Part shown: positions 23,143 to 36,240 of the stretch, piece after piece | How positions within the stretch are numbered: the stretch's first letter is position 1 | Layout: each line of letters begins with the position of its first letter | Assembly: GCA_027422505.1 (NCBI GenBank) | Contig: JAPQWV010000363.1 | Span: forward strand, 496,001 to 560,000 | Source: Craterostigma plantagineum | Taxonomy: Eukaryota > Streptophyta > Magnoliopsida > Lamiales > Linderniaceae | Direction of reading: 5' to 3' | Length of the DNA: 64,000 bases | The notes under the pieces: model-generated | What the model saw: only the letters and a program-made list of their open reading frames with translations | Told to the model about the DNA's origin: nothing | Database searches by the model: none | Made by a program: the position numbers and the translations under genes

Positions 23143-24617
23143 AAAAAAGACCTTTATTTCTTGATGATGATCGAAAGCGTCGTTAAATATTCTGCGTAAG
23201 TAATGATAAGCAGCGCTATTATAGGGTAAAAGAAACTACTGTTCTTACATGTCATATATATCTTAGGAAAGGTATGTAATTACCGTTTGCCTAGCTTTGA
23301 CAGAGAGTTCATGAATGCGCATGTAGCAATAAAACACTGTAAAAATTACATGTTATGTGTATGTAAAATACTGATCAATATAGCTTATATAAACCGTTAT
23401 CGTAGCCATCACTCGGTGGCTTGCTTTATCTTTGTGGTTAACATTTTATCACCATTTTTCTACTCTTTAACCAACGTTATTTTATTACTGAGAAGATCGT
23501 TGATGTATTGGACTAATCTTTGGCGCAAAAGAAAGCATAAAAGGTTTGACTTTTAAGAATTGGCATGGGATTTCCATGGTTTGGGGTAATAATACAGATA
23601 TGAAAGACTTAAATGTACGACTATTATTTTATTGTCAGCAGTTGCCTTGCATAGAATTATGGGAGATCCCCATTATAGAGCAATGAAGCTTCGGAAAAGT
23701 GAGAATAACTGCTTTCTATTCTATGTAACAAACGAAACAAAGACATGATTTTTCTGAAGCATATCCCATGATTCTTGAACAAAGTGCTTAGTGGGAAAGG
23801 GAAACTAATACGAAGCATCCTTTTACAAGTCAACGTTGCTTTTATCATTCTGGGAAAGCGAAATAAGAGAAAATAACATAGCTGAATATGACTATAGTGG
23901 CCGGACAAGTAGATATATTATGATAAAGAGACAGACACCTTACGCTCGCAGTTTACTGCATTTGAATAACATCATGATATATATATATATATATATATTT
24001 AAATAGCTAGTTGGTCAAAGGACAAGCAGGAGTATCTGATTCTCTATATATTTTATAGCAACAAACACGAGATATAGTTATACTATAGAGCATAGACAAA
24101 AACAAAAGGTAATATGGGCTTGAAATTCGCAAAGCGGAAGTATAGAATTATAATTAGACGTAAATATAAATTTTAATTTGAATATATAATTTAAGAGTTC
24201 TGTTATATGATAGGTTGGAAAGGGCAAGCTGTCCTCGAGGTTCGAGGCTCGTTGGTCAGTCGTCATAGGTTGAGAAGAAAGAACTCGTCTTTCTTTGTTG
24301 GTATTGAATCCTCCGCCTCCATAAGCTCTCAAGCCCCTCAATTCTGACTCTACCAATTTAATACGCCATTCTTTTGTGCTCTGTGTGATTTGAAGATTGC
24401 TTGGCGTTGTTGGTTATATATTTCTGTTTTTGGGCGTAGAAAAAAAGAGATTTTCTAGATTGGAATTCCCACCTACCCAATTGTCGAGAATTGTACGTAC
24501 CGATATTTCCCAAATCGAATCTCCTGCTCCGTTGCGAGTCTGAATCGAATTTCTGATTCCCCCAAAAAACGAGCGAAGGAGAAGGAGCGAATTTGTTGTT
24601 AGAGCTTGCGTTAAATT
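23143..24617. other. Intergenic region
   Basis: AT-rich DNA after the SHINE gene and before the carrier gene. An (AT)n tract sits at 23977-23998. The last 150 bp before 24618 are likely 5' UTR of the carrier gene. A minus-strand open frame at 24414-24677 has no recognisable features and overlaps that leader. No gene, RNA or transposon supported. Confidence 0.4.
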
Positions 24618-26163
24618 ATGGGCAAGGGTGGGAAAATCCAGTGGTTTGGAGCTGAAAAACAATGGGGTTTCGTCCAATTCTCAGATGAGACTTCATCTGA
24701 GCTTTAAAGATAACGGCTTTTACCCAGGCGGCGGATTGTTTGCCTCCGTTGGGCAGGTGGGAAACAATGAAAATAGTTGTTTCAAAGTGCCGTTCGCCGA
24801 TATGCTCGTCAAGTCTGTTTCTTTGCCTGAGGGGTTTAAGTTTTTGAATGGAGGAGAGGACGAAAAGGGGGTGGTTGGTAAGAAGCGTAGAAATGGTCTT
24901 AGGCTTAAGATTAAGATATCGAATCCTTCTTTGAGGAGGTTAATCAGCGGAGGAATAGCCGGGGCAATTTCAAGAACTGTGGTGGCTCCATTGGAGACCA
25001 TTAGAACTCATTTGATGGTTGGAAGCAATGGACACTCGACGACTGAGGTGTTTCAGAATATTATGGAAACTGAGGGGTGGACTGGATTGTTTAGGGGGAA
25101 TTTCGTCAATGTGATTCGTGTTGCACCTAGCAAAGCCATAGAGGTATAACATAAGACTGATTGCTTTGTTTTAGTGGCATGGTTGCCTGTAGAATACAGT
25201 GTTGCCCCTCAGGAAATCCCAGGGATTGAGTTTTACGACCTTAAATATTTGATGCTATTGTTCTGTTAGTACTCAACTAGTTGCTCCCTTATTTGATGCA
25301 TTTAAGATATCATCTCTGCCTCTTGCTCTTTTGTATTGTTTTCGTCGTTGGTCTACTTCCATGTTGCTCTTAAGCTGGACGATAAAATGCGACCTTTTTC
25401 TTACTCATTCTTCAAAAACATGCTCTGCAGTTGCTAGTTTATGACACTGTCAACAAGAATCTCTCTTCCAAGCCTGGCCAGCAACCTAAATTGCCCGTCC
25501 CTCCTTCATTGATCGCAGGGGCATGTGCTGGAGTCAGTTCAACTCTTGCCATGTATCCCCTCGAGCTACTCAAGACTCGACTAACCATTCAGGTGAATAG
25601 TAGGGGAAGAGATGCTACTCCACTCTCTTTTGCGTAAGAAAAGTTGGTACTTGTGTCCTTATTGCTGTCCAAATTATTCAATGCAGAGAGGAGTATACGA
25701 TGGCCTGCTCGACGCATTCGTAAAAATACTGCAAGAGGGCGGAATAGGAGAGCTCTACAGAGGCCTCACGCCAAGCCTCATAGGAATAATCCCATACGCT
25801 GCAACGAATTACTGCGCCTACGACACACTGCGTAAGGCCTACAAGAGAGTCTTCAAGCAAGAAAAGATTGGCAATATAGAAACCCTCTTGATTGGATCGA
25901 CGGCTGGAGCCATTTCTAGCAGCGCTACGTTTCCCCTCGAAGTTGCTCGTAAGCACATGCAGATAGGCGCAGTTGGCGGTAGGCAAGTCTACAAGAATGT
26001 GATCCACGCTCTGGCGAGTATACTCGAGAAAGAAGGCGTACAAGGCCTTTACAAAGGGCTCGGGCCTAGCTGCGTGAAGTTGGTGCCAGCAGCTGGCATT
26101 TCTTTCATGTGCTACGAAGCTTGTAAGAAGATCTTGGTTGAGAAAGAAGATGAGGAGCCATAG
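24618..26163 (+). CDS. BT1: Brittle1-type plastid adenine nucleotide carrier (mitochondrial carrier family)
   Basis: Three exons: 24618-25143, 25431-25592 and 25687-26163. Three carrier repeats carry the PxExx(K/R) signatures PLETIRT, PLELLKT and PLEVARK, with helices such as LRRLISGGIAGAISRTVVA and GISFMCYEACKKI. BT1 proteins export adenine nucleotides from plastids (ADP-glucose import in cereal endosperm) and can be dual targeted; the Arabidopsis relative is At4g32400 (SHS1). The family-type start MGKGGKIQWFGAE begins at 24618, but that frame stops after about 29 codons. The conserved body lies one frame over, so one surplus base is implied, most simply in the A5 run at 24655-24659. Removing it gives about 387 residues, the family length. 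Without correction, translation could begin at ATG 24685 and lose 22-23 residues. Confidence 0.88.
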
Positions 26164-26445
26164 GCAAATGATCTTTTTTTCCTGTCTTTTGAATTACTTC
26201 CATGGCTATGAACAACGCACACCATGAGTTGAGTTGAGCCTCCTGCGTTTGAAAGTTTCGCATCTGTTTATTTCTTCTGGATTGTTAGATGAGAATTGGC
26301 ATTCGATTTTTCTTTTATAGTGGTTTTGCCTCTCAGTAAGTACATATGCTACTTGCTACATCAGTGAAGTAATTATAATCAAGATAATAAACAAAAACAC
26401 CGTTGCAAGCCTCAAAGAACTGTTAATTTGCTGTTTGCTTTTTAG

Positions 26446-27369
26446 CTACTTGCTTCTTCCCTCTTGGGCGCCTGCGGTTGTGTTCTTCAGTATCTGCAAA
26501 AGCAGAGGAGGTTTTACTGTTCAAATCCCATGTTGATTCGATACTGAGAATGTGAGGTAAGTAGGATTGGTTGATTATTACCTGTCTGAGCATTTGATTC
26601 TCATTCTGCAAAGTAGAGAGCCTTTCTTCAAGCTCCGCGTTCTTCGTCTCCAACTCCTTAACCCTTCCTTCCAAATCGACCATATACGCTTTCTTCCTCT
26701 CCCGAGCTTGTTGTGCTGATACTCTGTTCCTCAACAACCTTAGAAAACAAGAAATGCATGGAAAGCAGCCACACTCATCAAAACTGAAGGACAAACATCA
26801 ACTTTTTTTAAAAGAAGATTGACTATGGTCCAATGAATGAACAGATGAGGATGAATATAACTTATACGAGTACCTTTTCAGCCTCTTATTTTCTTTGTCG
26901 GCTGGGCTTCTTCCTCTCCTCCTCGTACCGCCGGAGGAGGGCTGTGCGGAGCCTGCGGCGGAGGAACCACCGCCTCCACGGCTGGAATTTCCGGCGCCGG
27001 CGGCCTCACCTCCGAGTTCTGGGACTCTCCTTATTTCATCGTCACTCTCCATGCCTTCATCACAGGGTCAAAAGAAATTATCATTTCGAGCGTCAATTTG
27101 CAGTACAAGCGATCTAGAACTAAAAGGGCATTCATCAAGATTAGATAAAAGAAACTCGATAGAATAATGTCGGCATCGAGTTCCACTCATTCACATGAAC
27201 AAAGCGATAGATGCCAAGATTCAACTTCGATTGAAATTTTGCAGCAAGACGAAGAAGAAAAAAAGATCGAACCTTCTTTGATTTCGGCGTGAAGGGCCGA
27301 GCTAGAAGATCTATCGCTACTCGAAGGCAAAGAACTTGCTGCAACTGAGCTCGTCGCTTGTTCTTGCAT
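26446..27369 (-). CDS. HY5: HY5 bZIP transcription factor
   Basis: Four exons in transcription order, 27369-27273, 27054-26874, 26738-26582 and 26493-26446, encode 160 residues. The N-terminus [18 protein letters not shown] is HY5-typical. A CK2-type acidic site (ESDDE) precedes the COP1-binding VP motif [10 protein letters not shown] at residues 39-48. A Gly/Ser-rich linker leads to the basic region ([24 protein letters not shown]) and leucine zipper ([19 protein letters not shown]), ending [15 protein letters not shown]5 is the nuclear activator of photomorphogenesis degraded through COP1 in darkness; it binds G-box-like ACGT elements. Introns follow the known gene, with one right after LKR in the basic region. 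The gene is intact. It converges with BT1, the stop codons about 280 bp apart. Confidence 0.95.
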
Positions 27370-28046
27370 TTTCCTTCAACTTACTAAAAACTACGCAGAA
27401 GAACAGCGATGGGATCGTCGAGAGAGAGAGTTGCATTTAGATATTCATTCAGAGGGAAGAAGAAAGAGCGGGACTTTAGTGTTGCTATTACAGGCAAAGA
27501 TGAAAGAAAGAAAGATGCTAAGAAAGAAAGACAAATAGTAGACGTTGGATCCTTATTTTGATCCGACAGTTTAAGACTAACGAGCGCGGCCATGTTAAGA
27601 GCCATAACGTGGTCCATTAATCAAAGGCGAGTGTTCCATATCGTGGACAAATCTTAAACGTTGATCGTGATGTAATCGAACGGCTATTAGTCTGGGACCA
27701 CTGTGGAGCTACGCTGTCTAATAAAAGTTGCTATTTATTGCAACGCTTTTCAAAACATAATTTTTCTTTGATCATTTAATCCCCAAAAGAGTTGCATGTG
27801 TATAGAAGAAATATACATCATTACAACAAAAGGTTATGAAAGATTAAAATTTTTCAAAGGCTACAAAAAACGAGTGCCTAATGGGTACAGATATCAGCTT
27901 CCTTCACACACTTCCTTTTTCTTGATTTTCATTTCCTCCTACCATTTTCCTTCAACCCTCGTGCAAAATTTCTCCTATACTTCATATTTCCCCATTTACA
28001 GACGATACGCTTTTTTTGTTTCTTTTTTCGAGAGCGACGAAACGAT
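27370..28046 (-). promoter_or_regulatory. HY5 promoter and 5' UTR, and 3' UTR of the CID7-like gene
   Basis: Both flanking genes run on the minus strand, so this 677-bp spacer holds the HY5 leader (near 27370-27480) and promoter, followed leftwards... that is at higher coordinates, by the terminator region of the CID7-like gene. AT-rich with no further open frame of note. No specific binding site is claimed. Confidence 0.4.
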
Positions 28047-30143
28047 TCAGTATATAAGGACCCGTAAGAGCCCAGGCTGTGTTTCAGAGAAATCGAGGCC
28101 TTCTTCCTCCAAAAGGTAGCGCTGAACAGCAGTTGGGAGACGAGCTGGCGTTCTTGATCCCCTCGTGTGGTGGCCCGTTCCCACGCATATGTACACGAGC
28201 ATGCGCTGGCCCGCTGACCTGGCGGCGTTTCTCATTACAGCGAGCTCACGTTTTAAGACGTGAATTGCTTCGCTCACGTGAAGACCGTGAAGGTCGATCA
28301 TACGCTCTCTCCCATTGCTATGCATGTCTTGGTTCCTGCATTTACACGCGAAAGAAAGGAACATGAATGGACGTGACGAAAGAGAGATTTCCACAAATTA
28401 GTGTGCCGTGAAACGAAATTCTAGAACAGAAGGATGAAATGAACCTTTGACGAAAAATGGATTCTTGGGCCTTCCCATGAGCTGCTTTCATCTGTGAATT
28501 GTGCAGTTGTCCTTTGCTGCTCAGCTCCTTGGCCAAGGCCTTGTTGCCGAGGAGGTACGCTTGTCGTGCCTAATTCAAGAGAGTAAATATTTCGTACGTG
28601 ACTGATGAAGATAGATGTGACAAATACTAACATCGAATTTTCAAAAAAAATTCATGAGTTCTCATCCTTCAGATATATGTCTACACTCGCTGCAAATACC
28701 TGTTCGAAGTATGCATTGCGTACACGAGCATGGTCGCGAGCCTCCTCCCGATTTTCAGAGTACATATTCGCTGCCATCGATCAGTAAAGCTAAAAGCATA
28801 CGCATTTACAAGAAACATTTTTGCAACGATCAAAGGATGTTAGAAGCTGAGATATTTTTTTACCAACTGTTTCTCCAGTTTCAAGCCAAGTAGGAGCCGA
28901 ATGGCCTGATCCACGGCCCCGAAATCTATCATCACCGTATACATTCTTGCTGGCCGACCCACTGTTAAATGAGTTTGCTAAAAGTTGGGCACTACGGCTC
29001 GAACCTATGCTTCCGTTCGAAGAACTATTTCTATCATACTTCCAAATGTTAGAATCTTGAGGCATCTTCCTCACAGCTGAAGCAAAATCTGCTGCACCTC
29101 TTGTTGGGAGAGATGAATTAGATCTGAGCAAAACAGAGTTTTCTTTCCTAGGAGACTGATAGGGATTATTAGCATTGTGGAGGAGATCTTCGCCTGAAAA
29201 ATTTCCCGAACTGTTTCCGACGGATAGAGCAGGGAAATCGATGGCACTAAGGTTTGGGCTAGACAAGGCCTTTGAGTTAAGACTCTGATTGAAGCCTCCG
29301 TCGACTTGAAGCTGCAAATCGAACATATCATATACCGTGACTATGAGATAGTAAATATAGCATAAGAAAGCAACATTCAATACCGAGGAAGAAGCCTACC
29401 TCAAGCTGAGTAAGCATTTCGATCGTTAAATTCAAGTCTCCTCCATTGGCAAAGTACACCTCAGCAAGGCTGTCATTAGCAAATCCAGGAAATTGAGAAG
29501 CCAAGAATTCGAGAGGGTTCACCTCAGTATTCTCAATAAACAACTGCTCGTTAGGCATGTCAGCCAAGAAACCTTGTCTTGAATTTCCATTATAAAGAGG
29601 TTCCTCTCGAGGAAGAAGCTGATCGTTCCCAACAATCTGTGTGTCCCAAGTTTTAGAAAGTGGAGACTGAAGATCTGTAGGTGAAAGATAATCTCCATAA
29701 GAAGAGGCGGGAAATCTCAGCTTTTCGGCGTAGTTATTACCATTCATAGGATGAGGAGACAAACTGCTTGATGATGTATTATATCTCAGTCCCTCATCAG
29801 CATCAGTCAAGGATAAGGTTGAAAGGGATAAATTGTTAAGCTCTTCACTATCGCCTGCAGAGATAACATTGAAGTCGGGGGTGATGTCATCAGGGAGCTG
29901 ATGACGCCAATATTGGCGAACCTCATCATCAGAATTATTCGAAAACGATGACTCTGATCTGTTCAGCATCGCTTTCCCCGAGGAGGCAGACGCAGAAATA
30001 GAGAATTCTGACGAAGAATTCGTACCATTATTAGGTGATCTTAGAGCAAATGGCACAAACTCTGCAGCATTTGGATTAAGAGTTGCTTTTGAGGCCTCAA
30101 GCTTTTTGTTGCTTGTCGAAGATCCCGTCCCAGACAAGTTCAT
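28047..30143 (-). CDS. CID7: CID7-like PAM2/CUE/Smr-domain protein
   Basis: Five exons in transcription order: 30143-29400, 29311-28864, 28770-28700, 28569-28445 and 28335-28047, 558 residues in phase. Near residue 22 is a PAM2 motif (ATLNPNAAEFVPFAL) for binding the MLLE domain of poly(A)-binding protein. A CUE-like region near residues 212-250 reads NPLEFLASQFPGFANDSLAEVYFANGG. A helical DUF1771 block (MYSENREEARDHARVRNAYFEQ, then ARQAYLLGNKALAKELSSKGQLHN) precedes the C-terminal Smr domain, starting RMIDLHGLHVSEAIHVLK with the GTGHHTRGSRTPARLP core. Arabidopsis CID7 (At2g26280) has this architecture; Smr domains can be nucleases. A role in mRNA turnover or translation through PABP is inferred from these parts. 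The exon 3 acceptor was chosen because only it keeps the conserved frame. Confidence 0.9.
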
Positions 30144-32604
30144 TGCAAGTTTGTTTGTCCGATGATCGCAAGCGTATACAATAACAGAAAGAAAAGCCTC
30201 TTACGGAGAAATAAAAAGATGCAGTAAGGAGATGGTGTCAGCCAAGGCCTGTAATAAACACATGAAGACAAGTCAGATAGCAAATTATCATCACTGTAAA
30301 GAAACCAGCACACGGCAATGTTGATTGGCAACTAGACAATAAAAAAAAAATTCGGTTGAAAAGGAAATAGATGAAGAGGAAAAGGCTTCTAAGGAATGCA
30401 TCGAATTGCTTGATGCTGGTATCGCATACGCCCAAAGGCTAAGAACAGTAGAAATTGCAGCAAAATAAGTTCCAAATCTTCAATCTCTAAGTGCAGCCAT
30501 TAGAGGAGTAAAGTCAACAAGACAGAATTTAACATAATCATCTCTTACAAACAAAAAAAAACCACGAAGATTCGAACAGCCCAGAAAGTCGCAGCCTTGA
30601 ATTTCTTCAACAACACGGCTTTGTACAAACAGATCCCTCAAAATCTGGGCAGATAAACGAATCTTTAAATGGAAAACACATAAAAGAAAGATCGGGTCTT
30701 TAGGGATATACCTTTGCGAAGTTCTGACACGAAATAGCCCATATTTAGCGCATCTACTACTAAGTACTACCACGCTAGCAAATGTTTTTCGAAATATTTA
30801 AGGCCAAATGATTGTAGATTGGGTGCTGTTTATGTGTAAACTTAGTAATGGCCGGAGGAAAAAAAAAAGAAAATCTCTCTTTTTTTATTCCAAAATCGGC
30901 CCAACCAATCAATCGTCAGCAAAAACCGAAATTAATTAGCCTATTACTGCAAGTAATGAGTAAGAATAATATTGCAAAGAGTATATTCTCCGAGTAATTC
31001 TGTTTCTTTGCAGCCTTAATACACTTGTAATGCTTTTCAATATTATTTCACATATTATAGTACCTTTTCCTATGCAAATGGACCCACGAGGAGTCAATGT
31101 TCTCAACAGTCTGCCTTTCCTAGTATGTGTTTGTTTGTCCCTTTGTGACGAAAGTGAATACATATCTTCTTTCTCAACGATGTTTTAAAGGTGGAGACGA
31201 TTTGAGTACCCAATATCCAACCGTAATGTACCATGATGCACGTGAATTTATCATCTTTATGTTGAGTTTGCATTTTACTACCATGATGATGCAGCAGTTT
31301 TAGGACAGATATCCATCGAACACTTTACTGTCTCGATGGAAGCTTTGTTCGTGATCATTATTACATGGGAAGATGGGTTTGGGGGCTCCGTAAAAAGACG
31401 AGACCTTCAGATCAAGAAAAGGCACTGAACACAGACAAAGCACATGAGTTTCTGCAACAAGTTCAAGAATCTGAGCCCACCTAAGAATCCCAGGTGAAAT
31501 TGGAATCTGAGGAGCTTGGATTCATCAGAAATGCAAGCAAATGGTTGATTGGTGTTTATGATCTTGATATCGTTTGAATTGAACGCTGATGGTGATAGGA
31601 TACAGAGTAGAATAGTCGTTTTATTCCTTATTTCGTGATATTATGAAGCTCGATCTACGCATGAACAAAAGAGTGTCCAAAACAGTGACGGCAAATCCTC
31701 GTATTAGTTGGGAGAAACGAAAATAAGATGACGAGATATATTTTATTGTACTACGTATCTTTCTTTCTCTTCCCTTGCGTGTGACTGTGAGCACGTAGAT
31801 TTTTCCGTATTATATAAATATAGTTTTCCGCATAACGACAATGTCCAAATACTATTCTCACCAAAATATATAGCTGGCGTGATTCAAGAAAAGTTCCGAA
31901 CTTTCAGAAGTCTGCCTTTTGAAAAGCCTCTAGAAAGCAAAATATACAAGATTTGGGTTCACGATATTAATTTCTTTTTCTTTTCTCATACGAATCAGCA
32001 AAAAAACCTGATCAAGGGTTGGCTCTTGGTGGTCAAGGGCTTCGTGATCTTCCCTCAATTTCCAGGTTGATTTATATGCTTCGTGCTGTAAATCTGTGAA
32101 TGTGATTGATATTTCCTTTGTTTCTGAAGTCCCAGCTCAAAAAAATGTTTATTGGCTTCATTTCATTAGGTTTCCACAAAATTGCGAATTGTTCGGGGTT
32201 TTCTTGATTTCACGATGATCAACGGAGATTAAACTCGTCATCTTTCCGTTGTTTTTCTGAAAATCGAGTCATCTTGAACCACGCATCTGCTACTGGACTC
32301 CAATTGCCCCGTAAATTCATGATATTGTTCTTGATTTGGGTATAGTCCCCATTTGTCGCCCCTTTTAGGATCTCGGCTGATTAATTTTTCTGCTTCTTTA
32401 ATCCAATTTCTGACCTTGTAAATCAATTGCATTCATGTTTTCTGGGTTCATCCGCTGTACAATGAGTACCTGCTGAGCTGACGTTATTGCTGATTAATGA
32501 TTTTTTTGCTTCAAGACATTACGTGGGCAGGTTTCATTTCAGTTGGTCTAAGCGTAGACAGCTAGAAATATTCTGAACTGAGGAATAGGCAAGACTCATT
32601 CGAT
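30144..32604. promoter_or_regulatory. Divergent regulatory region between CID7-like and FAP2 genes
   Basis: The two genes are head to head. About 30144-30780 likely holds the 5' UTR and UTR intron(s) of the CID7-like gene, and 31860-32604 the leader of FAP2, with a T-rich possible UTR intron. Between them is a coding-like stretch at 31330-31483 that I could not identify. The rest is AT-rich without a recognisable gene. Confidence 0.4.
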
Positions 32605-34913
32605 ATGAGGAAAAACTTGTTTTTCTTCATTGATTCAGATGGGGGTTCAACTCCCATGTTTCATATTGATCCACTTTTATCAGAAGGCAATGTGCTTTCT
32701 CCCATTGCTTCATTCATCGATTGTTCGAGGTACATTTACAGCCACGGAAGTTGGGCGATTCAAGGAGCTTTCGATAGCTTATCAAGGTTTAGTGGCGGTC
32801 TAGTTTTATGCTTCTTGGGTGGGTCGGGCCTTAATACGAACACCAACTTTCTGCGCAAGCACATTGGTTCTGGTCCTAATTGCAACCCCACACAAGTAAA
32901 ACACATCTCCTCTGTTAGACATGATTTTGGAGGATTTTGGTGGAAGTCGAAGCAAAGAAGAAAATCGAGAAACCCCATTGCCCTCCGTAATGTTTCAAGC
33001 TTTGCTCTCAAGCTGATTTTTAAAGACTCTGAGCAGCTCAAATGTTTCCCCGTGCTCTCTTTAGCTGCTGCATTTGTATCGCCAGCCACAAAAATGTGAG
33101 CATTTGCTTCTTTCTGTTTTTGACCCCCATTTACCATCTATCTCTTTTTCTTTTTAATGTCTTTGAAAGCAATACTTTTGTGCTTTTAGCTCTTCAAATG
33201 TCCTAGCCATTCCACTGGAAACTGCTTCCATAGAAGCTCAGAGTAATGTCGATCACGGGCCTTGTGATGTTGAAAATCGAGGGTGTGGGCCCTGCAATGA
33301 TCTGTATCTTCAGAATCTAGCTTGGACTAAGACAATTGAGCCCAGAACTGGCATTGAGTTCCCTACCGTTTTGGACAACAACAACGTATCTGATGAAAGT
33401 ACTTCCCATTTCAACCCAGAGGTAAATACCAGCATTTTAATTGCCATTTTACTACCCTTAAGATTTCTTGGCTACTATCTCGTCGTTTGATTGGTTGCTC
33501 GTTTGTGGTCTTATCTTAACTGCACCGAAATCAGGTGCTTGTTGGAACTGGATCGAGAACCATGACCATAGTCAGGCTCAAATCTCTGAAACTCTACGCA
33601 TTTGGTTTCTGTAAGTTGTTAGCCTTTTAGCATTCGTACAACCTTCGAAAACGTCTCAATAAGGGCTGATACCTTCCGAGACAGACGTTCATCCGTTTGA
33701 CGTGTGCGAGAAATTGGGCCCGAAGTATGGCTGTGTCCCCGAACCTGAATTGAACAAGTCCCAAGACTTCTATCAAGACATACTCAAGTGAGCTCTAGCG
33801 TTTAATCAATAAGCTCCATGATCATGCCTTGTACATTTATGATTCTGATGCTATTTCGAAATCGTTTTGGGATCATTTTAAGTGGTTGATAGTATTCTGC
33901 ATAAGCTTTCGGAAGCTGATCGTCACCTGAAACTACACAATGCAATGACTCAAGACATTTCTGTTGCAGTAAAGACTTATATACGTTCTCGTTTATGATT
34001 CAGGGAGGACATAAACATGACAGTCAGGCTTGTGGTCAGCTGCGATAAGATCAAAATCAAGACGGTGAAAGAGTAAGTTTCCACGAATTTGACCATCGCG
34101 AAAAAAAAAAAAAAAAAGAAATCTTGGGCAGACTTTACGTAACGATCAAGTTAAAAGTGATCATCTAACGAATCAAAGAGGATTCATTAGAATCTTTAAT
34201 TTCTCCCATCCCTTTTCTCCTCTGCAGTGTTTTTGAGAAATCTCTGCGAGCCCGTTTAGCCAGAGTAAGTCTTCTCTTAGTTTCAAAGCTCTCGACCCTT
34301 CTCGTATATTCATGAATCTTCTGTTCTGACATATCTTTCTTGACTTAGACAAACCCCGAGGCTGATTTTAGCTGCCTCGAGACATTCGGTTCTATGTTCT
34401 CAGACGATATTCCCTTGCATGTGGTACGTATAATTTCATCCATTTATCTCCCGTATTTGTTTATATTTCTTCGATCAACCACTTTCCTACAAAACCAAGT
34501 TCATAATTTCAGGGCACTACGATTAACTTCAAACGCACAGCTGATGGGCATCTAATTACCCAGGGTGAGAAGCAAATTACATTCATACACCAAAATAGAT
34601 AACTTATGAATCGCAATAACATCTCATATGGTAATACTTGTTTCTGCAGTTGGAGGAAATCGCATAGGCGCAGTCCAAAGCAAAGACTTATGCAGTAAGT
34701 GTTTCAAAACATTTTTTCTTTCTGTTATAGGGTTCATAAACATAGCCAGGAAACAGATAAAGGAAAAAGAGACGAATAATCTCTCTGACTTGTATTGATT
34801 GATTGCATGCAGGGGCCTTCTTTGACATGTACATTGGCGAAATTCCCGTGTGCGAGCGAACCAAAGAAGAGATTGGTAAGAACGTCGCGAGCATAATCAG
34901 AGCAATATGCTGA
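32605..34913 (+). CDS. FAP2: Fatty-acid-binding protein 2 (FAP2), chalcone-isomerase-like
   Basis: Ten exons (32605-33095, 33190-33421, 33535-33610, 33685-33787, 34004-34072, 34228-34264, 34349-34423, 34513-34564, 34650-34694, 34813-34913) join in phase to 426 residues; Arabidopsis FAP2 (At2g26310) has about 400. The N-terminal 240 residues are poorly structured and species-variable, with an MFHIDPLL segment near the start. The chalcone-isomerase fold follows: TMTIVRLKSLKLYAFGFYVHP, GPKYGCVPEPELN, VRLVVSCDKIKIKTVK, the short FEKSLRARLAR, INFKRTADGHLITQ and FFDMYIGEIPVCERTKEEIG. FAPs bind fatty acids in the plastid stroma and are non-catalytic relatives of chalcone isomerase. Plastid location is assigned by family, not by an obvious transit peptide here. 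The CID7-like neighbour mirrors At2g26280, close to At2g26310. Confidence 0.87.
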
Positions 34914-36240
34914 GCCTTTACTGAATGAGCTATACACTTTCGAATTAAGCTTATCCAAATCTGTCCATCTCTTTGTAATAGGCTTTTAGCAAACATAGAA
35001 TGAAGCTTGTTATACTGAAACTGACTAGGTACGAACAGTAGTATGCTGTAGTATTGATTGTACCGTTGAATGAAAAGCTTCAAACTATCTCTTACCTTCA
35101 AACTTTGATCCCTATCCGAACTAGTGTTTAAATTAAACTATGTCATATTCAGTTTGAAAAACAAAATAGTTATGGGACAATTTCAGCTTTCAGTTGAGTA
35201 ACTCCCATGGCCTACTCTTAACATCTCAAACGCATATATAGAAATTCAACTGGGACCGAAATATTGAAGAGGATTCGTGAGCGGTGTTTTGGTAAGTCAT
35301 ATATAACCTTGTGGACGAAATTAAAATATATTATCTCGTTCGATTTTTTTTTAATAATAGACCTACTACTGATTGGGCCGAATGTCAGGTTATCGTTTGC
35401 TTGTAATGGGCCCACAGTAGAACCCTCTCATTGAAACGTGCAAGAAGTCGATTGCATCTTTCTTTTCCCCTTATCTTTACGTCTTAGTCGAGTCAACTAA
35501 ACCATGTGCGTTTCATGTCGAATTAAAAGAAGACATAGGTCGTTGAATTTTGGGAAAACACAACCTTATCTTTTAGCAAAAATATGAGGGACCCCATAAG
35601 TTTGGTAATTGTAGCTTTAATCTTATCCCCAATGACTTTTCCTCGCGTACTTTGAACATGTGGTTGATCGACGAGTGAAAGAAGGCATTATTATTAACTA
35701 GGAAATTTCAAAGGCAAGGGAGGACAGACAGCCACATGTTATTACAGCAAACTGTAGAGTAATAACACAGCAGATATTTTTATTGTCTCTCCACAACCAA
35801 CAAGTTTGGTCTTAATATAACAACATAGCAGCTTCTTCAATATTTGGCCACGTTCAAGATATAGATAACGATAATGTCTCCATTATTTGTGCTCCCCAAT
35901 TGGGATGGCTTGCTGAGTAATAATTGTTATGTCCTCTTATTTTGTAGTGAATGTTATTATATATTTAGTACTAAGAGATATATTTAGTACTAAGAGATCC
36001 TTTTTATTGTATTATCAAACATCATTTTCTGATAACCAATGGATGAGGATAAGACCTAACCACCACACCACCACCTCATTGCTTTATCTTCTACATATAT
36101 GTTTTGTTATGTAAGTATATAATATAAATCCACAAGAGAATATTCTATTCTATTACATTACAATCTGTGTTTCCATCTCCTCTCCTTTGTTTTTGTCCCA
36201 TAGCTTATTCATGCTATTTAATTTCTCACAGTAAAAAACT
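34914..36240. other. Intergenic region
   Basis: 3' UTR of FAP2 followed by AT-rich DNA and the leader of the OXS3-like gene. A direct duplication of about 18 bp (AGATATATTTAGTACTA type) occurs near 35955-35997. No coding exon with family resemblance was found. Confidence 0.4.

Noticed and set aside
24228..24262. Possible tRNA-like GGTTCGAGGCTC segment
   Set aside because: No acceptor-stem pairing, anticodon arm or D-arm could be found around it.
27796..28119. 107-residue plus-strand frame
   Set aside because: Phe/Tyr/Ser-rich AT-driven frame overlapping the antisense of the Smr-domain exon.
34093..34117. Poly-A run as a retrotransposon tail
   Set aside because: It lies inside a FAP2 intron with no target duplication or upstream element body.
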